This document shows, piece after piece, positions 40,664 through 45,364 of a stretch of 45,364 nt of DNA (positions are counted from its first letter, which is position 1; each line of letters begins with the position of its first letter). The stretch is taken from positions 1-45,364 of the forward strand of contig DUQK01000017.1 of assembly GCA_012837835.1 (NCBI GenBank), read 5' to 3'. The translations under genes were made by a program, and so were the position numbers. The notes beneath the pieces were generated by a model. The model ran no database searches, was not told the origin of the DNA, and was given only the letters and a program-made list of their open reading frames with translations. Source of the DNA: Christensenellaceae bacterium. Lineage in GTDB: Bacteria; Bacillota; Clostridia; Christensenellales; Aristaeellaceae.

Positions 40664-42490
40664 ATGCAGTATAGCGAAGAACAATACAGCGACCATATTA
40701 AACTAAGCACCTGGAAAAAGCTGCTTCCCTTTGTGTTTGAATATAAAAAGGAATTCTACACCCTTGTTATATCCATGTCGCTGCTTGCAGTATGCGATGT
40801 TTTGCTTGGTCTTGCATCAAGGTTTGCAATAGATAATTTTGTGGTTCCAAACACAACCGAAGGGTTGGGTGCTCTTGTTGTGGCATATATTTTGCTTATA
40901 ATACTCGCAACGTTTTCGGGCTTTACTTTTATAAAAAGCGCCGGCAGGCTTGATTACCACATTAGCTATTCCATGCGAAAAGAGGGCTTTAAGCGCCTTC
41001 AGGGTATGCCATTCTCTTTTTACGATAAAATACCGGCAGGTTCGCTAATTAGTAGGCTCACAAGCGATGTAAGCCACTTAGGCGAAGGTTTTGCTTGGCA
41101 TACTGTAGATATAATTTGGGCCATCGCTTACATAATAGCCAGCATGATGATGCTGTTTATTATGGATAGCAGGCTGAGCCTTATTATACTTATGATGCTG
41201 CCCCCGCTTGCAGTTATTTCCTACTACTTCCAAAAGCAGATATTAAAGCGCCAAAGGGAAGTGCGCAAAACAAACAGCCGCATTATAAGCGCATTTAACG
41301 AGGGTATAATGGGAGCTACAACTACTAAAACCCTAGTCAGGGAACAAAAAAACGAAGAAGAATTTGAAGCCCTTACATCACATATGCGCAAGTCCTCTAT
41401 TTCTTCAGCCAGAATGTCCAGTATATATCTGCCTATAGTAATTTTTGTAAGTTCAATAGCCGCTGCATATGTTTTAAGCCGCGGCAGCGGATTTGTGCTA
41501 AAAGGAAGCTTAACGCTCGGCACGCTTACGGCATTTTTTAACTTTACCCTATCCATGTTTGAACCTATACACTCACTTGCCTCTATTTTTTCCGAAATGC
41601 AGCGTATGCAGGCGGCAGCTGAAAGGGTGGTAGCCCTTCTTGAAACTGAGCCCGATATAAAAGACAACTATGAAACAATAGAGGCATTTGGTGATATATT
41701 TAACCCCAAAAAAGAAAACTGGCCCCAAATATACGGAGATGTGGAGTTTAGAAATGTTAGTTTTAAGTATAAGGACGGTGAACAGGTGCTTGAAAATTTC
41801 TGCCTGCATGTTCCACAAGGCAAAACTGTTGCTCTTGTAGGACCCACAGGTGCAGGTAAAAGCACAATAGTAAACCTGCTTTGCAGATTCTATGAACCCA
41901 CCAGTGGCAGCATATTAATAGACGGGGTTGACTATAAAAAGCGCAGCCAACTTTGGCTGCAGAGCAGCCTTGGATATGTATTGCAGGAACCGCACCTTTT
42001 TTCCGGCACGGTTAAGGATAACATACGCTACTCTAAAAAAGATGCCAGCGATGAAGAAGTATATAACGCCGCGCGCCTCGTGCATGCGGATAGTTTTATA
42101 GAACGCCTTGAAAATAAGTACGATACGCAGGTGGGCGAATCCGGAAACAGATTATCAACAGGAGAAAAACAGCTTATCTCCTTTGCCAGAGCCATAATAC
42201 ATGACCCTAGAATATTCGTTCTTGATGAGGCAACTTCTTCCGTTGACACCGAAACGGAATCCGCCATAAAACTTGCCATAGAAAAAACACTTATAGGCAG
42301 AACCAGCTTTATTATAGCCCATAGGTTGAGTACAATTAGAAATGCAGATATAATATTGGTAATAGACGATGGCAAGATTGCCGAAAAGGGCAACCATGAG
42401 GAGCTTATGGAAAAACAAGGCATGTATTATAAGCTTTACACAAACCAGTTTCAGGATGAAATCGTAATGAAAGCATTGCGTAACAATTAA
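40664..42490 (+). CDS. ABC exporter subunit with canonical Walker B (heterodimer partner 2)
   Basis: A 608-residue half-transporter, six membrane segments followed by a nucleotide-binding domain. Walker A is VGPTGAGKST, the Q-loop VLQEPH, Walker B VLDEATSSVD with the catalytic Glu, the H-loop IAHRL. Its signature is LSTGEKQ in place of LSGGQ. The deviant signature pairs with the partner's deviant Walker B in one composite site, leaving one fully active site (this Walker B with the partner's LSGGQ). This is consistent with an obligate heterodimer. The TMD carries a basic N-terminal helix. The flavoprotein gene starts about 30 bases later without a visible terminator. Confidence 0.93.
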   Translation: MQYSEEQYSDHIKLSTWKKLLPFVFEYKKEFYTLVISMSLLAVCDVLLGLASRFAIDNFVVPNTTEGLGALVVAYILLIILATFSGFTFIKSAGRLDYHISYSMRKEGFKRLQGMPFSFYDKIPAGSLISRLTSDVSHLGEGFAWHTVDIIWAIAYIIASMMMLFIMDSRLSLIILMMLPPLAVISYYFQKQILKRQREVRKTNSRIISAFNEGIMGATTTKTLVREQKNEEEFEALTSHMRKSSISSARMSSIYLPIVIFVSSIAAAYVLSRGSGFVLKGSLTLGTLTAFFNFTLSMFEPIHSLASIFSEMQRMQAAAERVVALLETEPDIKDNYETIEAFGDIFNPKKENWPQIYGDVEFRNVSFKYKDGEQVLENFCLHVPQGKTVALVGPTGAGKSTIVNLLCRFYEPTSGSILIDGVDYKKRSQLWLQSSLGYVLQEPHLFSGTVKDNIRYSKKDASDEEVYNAARLVHADSFIERLENKYDTQVGESGNRLSTGEKQLISFARAIIHDPRIFVLDEATSSVDTETESAIKLAIEKTLIGRTSFIIAHRLSTIRNADIILVIDDGKIAEKGNHEELMEKQGMYYKLYTNQFQDEIVMKALRNN

Positions 42491-42522
42491 GTAGTTTAAT
42501 CTATTCTAAGGGAGTGAGCGAA

Positions 42523-43968
42523 TTGTATGATGTAATCATTATCGGCGCCGGCATATCGGGGCTTTCAACCGCCTGTCGTTTAAGCAGGTACAGCTGCGAT
42601 GTGCTTGTTATAGACAAAGGCGCTGATGTAAGCGAAGGAGCAACTAAGGCAAACAGCGGTATAGTCCACGCCGGCTACGACGCAACCCCAGGTACGGAAA
42701 AAGCGCGCTACAATGTTAAGGGCGCGAGAATGTATGAGGATTTGTGCAAGAGTTACGGTGTGCCTTATAAAAAAACAGGGGCGCTAGTTCTAGGCTTTAC
42801 TGATGAGGACGAAAACACCCTTAATAAACTGCTTGAAAGGTCTTATCAAAACGAAGTACCCGGCTGCCGTTTGCTTACAAAAGATGAGGCGCTTCAAATG
42901 GAGCCTGAGTTAAACTCTGACATAGCGCTCGCTCTTTACGTACCGGAAAGTGCAATCACCAGCCCCTATGAACTTACCTACGCACTTGCAGACCACGCTA
43001 AAATAAACGGAGCAAGCTTTTTGCTTAACACTAATGTAGAATCCCTATCGCACGAAGAAAACTATTGGCTGGTTCATACTAATAATGGAGTGTACAAGGC
43101 AAAATCTATTATAAACTGCGCAGGTACAGGCGCTGATGTGCTGCACAATATCATCTCCACAAAGCAGGTAAAAATAATACCAAGGCGTGGTGAATATTAC
43201 CTGCTGGATAGGCTCGAAAAACCGCTATTTTCCATGACAATATTCCAAGTACCAACCAGCATGGGTAAGGGCGTACTTGTAACCCCCACAACTCATGACA
43301 ACCTGCTAATAGGCCCAAATGCGGAGGATATTCCCCTAGAAGATGATACCGCAACAACAAGGGAAGGTCTTGATGAAGTATTTACAAAGGCGGCAATGAC
43401 TTGGGATAAGATAAGCCTTCGCACAGTAATTACAACATTTTCAGGCATACGCGCCCATGAAAAGGAAGGCGATTTTATTATAGGCAAGGTTGAAGGTGCT
43501 CCCTCCGGCGCATTTGAAGCTATAGGCATTGAAAGTCCAGGGCTTTCAGCAGGTCCTGCAATAGGCATTGAGCTTGGCGATATGGTGGCGGAATATTTAA
43601 AGCTATCAAAAAACGCAAATTATATACCTCCCGCCCCACAACCTAAACCTTTTATTAGCATGAGCGATGAGGAAAAAAAGCTCGCCTACGAAAAAGACCC
43701 GAACTATGGAAAGTTAGTCTGCCGCTGTGAACAGGTTACGGAGGCTGAGATACGCCGCAGTATAAGGCGCCCTGTTGGGGCAACCTCTGTAGACGGGGTA
43801 AAAAGGCGTACACGCGCGGGCATGGGTCGCTGCCAAGGGGGATTTTGTTCGCTTAGGGTTGCTGAAATATTAAAAGAAGAGCTTGGCGAAGATGATCTGC
43901 TCACCATAACAAAAATGGGCGAAGGCAGCGAAATGCTTACAGGTAAGCTTTCGGAGGGAGAGATATAG
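42523..43968 (+). CDS. GlpA-like FAD-dependent dehydrogenase with [2Fe-2S]-type C-terminus
   Basis: A 481-residue flavoprotein resembling anaerobic glycerol-3-phosphate dehydrogenase GlpA and L-2-hydroxyglutarate-type oxidases. The FAD fold reads VIIIGAGISGLSTACRLSR at the N-terminus. KANSGIVHAGYDATPGTEKA follows, and the flavin-end GIESPGLSAGPAIGIELG lies near residue 345. The C-terminal domain carries four cysteines, CRCE and CQGGFC, of the BFD/[2Fe-2S] type. The TTG at 42523 is preferred because AGGGAG lies 8 bases upstream; GTG at 42514 would overlap that site. It directly precedes a second flavoenzyme, as in glp-like operons. The substrate is inferred, not proven. Confidence 0.88.
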   Translation: MYDVIIIGAGISGLSTACRLSRYSCDVLVIDKGADVSEGATKANSGIVHAGYDATPGTEKARYNVKGARMYEDLCKSYGVPYKKTGALVLGFTDEDENTLNKLLERSYQNEVPGCRLLTKDEALQMEPELNSDIALALYVPESAITSPYELTYALADHAKINGASFLLNTNVESLSHEENYWLVHTNNGVYKAKSIINCAGTGADVLHNIISTKQVKIIPRRGEYYLLDRLEKPLFSMTIFQVPTSMGKGVLVTPTTHDNLLIGPNAEDIPLEDDTATTREGLDEVFTKAAMTWDKISLRTVITTFSGIRAHEKEGDFIIGKVEGAPSGAFEAIGIESPGLSAGPAIGIELGDMVAEYLKLSKNANYIPPAPQPKPFISMSDEEKKLAYEKDPNYGKLVCRCEQVTEAEIRRSIRRPVGATSVDGVKRRTRAGMGRCQGGFCSLRVAEILKEELGEDDLLTITKMGEGSEMLTGKLSEGEI

Positions 43969-45240
43969 ATGACTGAAATACCAGTTGATATTATTATAAT
44001 AGGCGCAGGTCCCGCAGGACTTGCAGCAGCAATAGCTGCAAAAAAAGCGGGCATAGACAGCCTAATAGTTTTCGAGAGGGATAATATCCCGGGCGGTATA
44101 CTAAACCAGTGCATACATACGGGGTTTGGTCTGCACCGCTTTAAGGTGGAACTTACAGGACCTGAATATGCGCACCGTGATGTGGTTGAAGCCGAGAAGC
44201 TTGGCATAGATATACGCCTAGGTGTTACGGTGCTTGACTTAAACCAAGATAAAATTGTAACCTGCATAAGCCATGAAAAAGGGCTTGAAAAATACAAGGC
44301 TAAGGCAGTTATACTTGCCATGGGCTGCAGGGAAAGACCAAGGGGCGCACTTGCCATACCCGGCACACGCCCCGCAGGCGTATATGCAGCTGGCACAGCT
44401 CAAAAGTTCCTAAATATGGAAGGCTATATGCCCGGCAATAACATTGTTATACTCGGCAGCGGCGATATAGGTCTTATAATGGCAAGGCGCATGGTGCTGC
44501 AAGGGGCGAATGTACTTGCATGCGTTGAAATTATGCCCTATTCAAGCGGGCTTAACAGAAATATAGTACAGTGCCTTGAGGATTTTGATATCCCCCTATA
44601 CCTAGAGCATACAGTTGTAGATATTAAGGGTAAAAACAGGCTTGAAAGCGTTACAGTTTCTAAGGTAGATAGCAGCAGAACCCCTATACCCGGAAGCGAG
44701 TTTGAAATCCCCTGCGATACTCTGCTGCTGTCTGTTGGGCTTATACCTGAGAACGAGCTTACAGACTGCGCTAATGCTCAAATATCCCGCATTACAAGCG
44801 GTCCTATTGTAAACAGCCACTTTGAAACAAGCGTTGATGGCATATTCGCCTGCGGAAATGTTCTGCATGTGCATGACCTTGTAGACTATGTAAGCAGCGA
44901 AAGCGCTGCCGCCGGAGAAAAAGCCGCGGAATATGTGCTCGGAAAGCGCGACACTTCCACGCTTATAGATGTTGTAGACGGAAAGGGAGTGCGCGGCTGC
45001 GTGCCCCAGAAAATATTCATAGACGATAAACAGGGTATAGACCTTATGTTCAGACCCGACAATGTATACAAAAACCACTACCTAACTTTAACCGCAGGAG
45101 ATAAGGTGCTTATGAGCCAAAAAAAGATGATACTCGCCCCCGGCGAAATGGTAAATGTAAGACTTAATGAAGATAAGCTTAGCCAAATTGCAGAGGGAGA
45201 GGAGCTTGTAGTATCTATTACGCCTGAAAAAGTGGGGTAA
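43969..45240 (+). CDS. FAD-dependent NAD(P)H-type oxidoreductase, GlpB-operon-like
   Basis: A 423-residue pyridine-nucleotide-disulfide-oxidoreductase-fold protein. It has the FAD motif IIIIGAGPAGLAAAIAAKKAG, then PGGILNQCIHTGFGLHRFK, AMGCRERPRGALAIPGTRPA and a second Rossmann motif VILGSGDIGLIMARRM. GIFACGNVLHVHDLVDYV binds the flavin near the C-terminus. It starts with no gap after the GlpA-like gene. In related Clostridia this pair is often followed by a small DUF1667 protein; here a hairpin region follows and no such gene is visible. The two flavoproteins probably form one electron-transfer complex. Confidence 0.88.
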   Translation: MTEIPVDIIIIGAGPAGLAAAIAAKKAGIDSLIVFERDNIPGGILNQCIHTGFGLHRFKVELTGPEYAHRDVVEAEKLGIDIRLGVTVLDLNQDKIVTCISHEKGLEKYKAKAVILAMGCRERPRGALAIPGTRPAGVYAAGTAQKFLNMEGYMPGNNIVILGSGDIGLIMARRMVLQGANVLACVEIMPYSSGLNRNIVQCLEDFDIPLYLEHTVVDIKGKNRLESVTVSKVDSSRTPIPGSEFEIPCDTLLLSVGLIPENELTDCANAQISRITSGPIVNSHFETSVDGIFACGNVLHVHDLVDYVSSESAAAGEKAAEYVLGKRDTSTLIDVVDGKGVRGCVPQKIFIDDKQGIDLMFRPDNVYKNHYLTLTAGDKVLMSQKKMILAPGEMVNVRLNEDKLSQIAEGEELVVSITPEKVG

Positions 45241-45267
45241 AAGCCTAAAAGCATTTAAATATCATAA

Positions 45268-45299
45268 TAAAAACCCGCATATTATTTGATATGTGGGTT
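45268..45299 (-). terminator. Hairpin with T-run on the minus strand after the flavoenzyme gene
   Basis: AACCCGCATAT (45272-45282) pairs with ATATGTGGGTT (45289-45299) with one wobble and a 6-base loop. The A-run on its left (45268-45273) gives a T-run on the minus strand. It may be a bidirectional terminator that also ends the plus-strand operon, though no T-run follows on that side. Confidence 0.5.
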
Positions 45300-45308
45300 C
45301 AGTCTGTC

Positions 45309-45342
45309 GACAAAGTCCCAGCGTATCAGCTGGGATTTTGTC
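45309..45342 (+). repeat. Fourteen-pair hairpin at the window edge, possible IS terminus
   Basis: GACAAAGTCCCAGC (45309-45322) pairs with GCTGGGATTTTGTC (45329-45342) with a single wobble and a 6-base loop. AAGGAG follows at 45349-45354, a ribosome-binding site for a gene starting beyond the edge. TCTGTCGACAAAG next to it recalls termini of some IS1182-like elements, but this is from memory and unverified. Such hairpins near element ends can block translation from outside transcripts. Confidence 0.35.
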
Positions 45343-45364
45343 ATTTTAAGGAGCTACAAAGGTC

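Noticed and set aside
43704-44396. A 230-codon minus-strand frame opposite the flavoprotein genes
   Set aside because: It spans the junction of two well-supported plus-strand genes, lacks a ribosome-binding site and shows the Ser/Pro-rich composition of an antisense shadow.
1-45364. CRISPR array, tRNA or rRNA genes
   Set aside because: No regularly spaced repeats, no cloverleaf-like segment with a TTCGANNC arm and no rRNA core sequences were noticed while reading the intergenic regions.

Overview
The window is a chromosomal segment of a low-to-medium GC Bacillota, most likely an anaerobic member of Clostridia. This rests on the DnaD/DnaI-type primosome pair, a T-box leader on proS, a two-cluster ferredoxin, a membrane H+-pyrophosphatase, DegV proteins, RecO/RecR/EbfC, strong AGGAGG ribosome-binding sites, TTG and GTG starts, and sigma-A type promoters with 16-17 bp spacers. 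Isoleucine is written mostly as ATA. No rRNA, tRNA or CRISPR array was found.

Layout. (1) 1-125: the last 19 codons of a gene plus what looks like the right terminus of an insertion sequence. (2) 448-7432, minus strand: one tightly overlapping run dnaE - anti-sigma - sigma - dnaD - dnaI, in which a SigB/SigF-like module sits between the replicative polymerase and the helicase loading genes. (3) 7543-13659, plus strand: mnmE, an AI-2E/YtvI-family permease, hppA, and a VanY-like protein that has lost its metal ligands. (4) 13841-20984, minus strand: alpha/beta hydrolase - ebfC - recR - tdk - rmuC, preceded by ferredoxin and trmN6-like - topB. (5) 21093-30298, plus strand: degV - pyridoxal kinase - two tandem ZIP transporters; a SNF2 helicase; degV2 - recO - asparaginase. 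(6) 30313-38199, minus strand: proS under a T-box, rpsB - tsf, then pyrH - unknown membrane protein - dus - radC - ydcF, then corA with its own promoter and a structured leader. (7) 38200-38850: a 650-base intergenic region holding a DtxR/IdeR-like palindrome on a minus-strand promoter and a second palindrome on the promoter of the next operon. (8) 38850-45240, plus strand: a heterodimeric ABC exporter followed by a GlpA-like flavoprotein with a cysteine-rich C-terminus and a second flavoenzyme. (9) 45241-45364: two strong hairpins and a ribosome-binding site for a gene beyond the edge.

Most genes are housekeeping: replication, repair, translation, tRNA modification, nucleotide salvage and metal transport. 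The unusual material lies in details. Three proteins (the anti-sigma homologue, the VanY homologue and the N-terminus of the SNF2 protein) keep the family architecture but lack the catalytic or metal-binding residues. The sigma module is embedded in the DNA replication operon. frr is absent from its usual place after pyrH, where an unknown membrane protein is found. Several intergenic regions carry palindromes or alternative hairpins suited to regulation. Both window edges look like mobile-element termini, which would fit a contig broken at repeats. I did not find an unmistakable new multi-gene system. The best candidates are the degenerate anti-sigma/sigma pair inside the dnaE operon and the DtxR-boxed minus-strand transcript at 38.6 kb.
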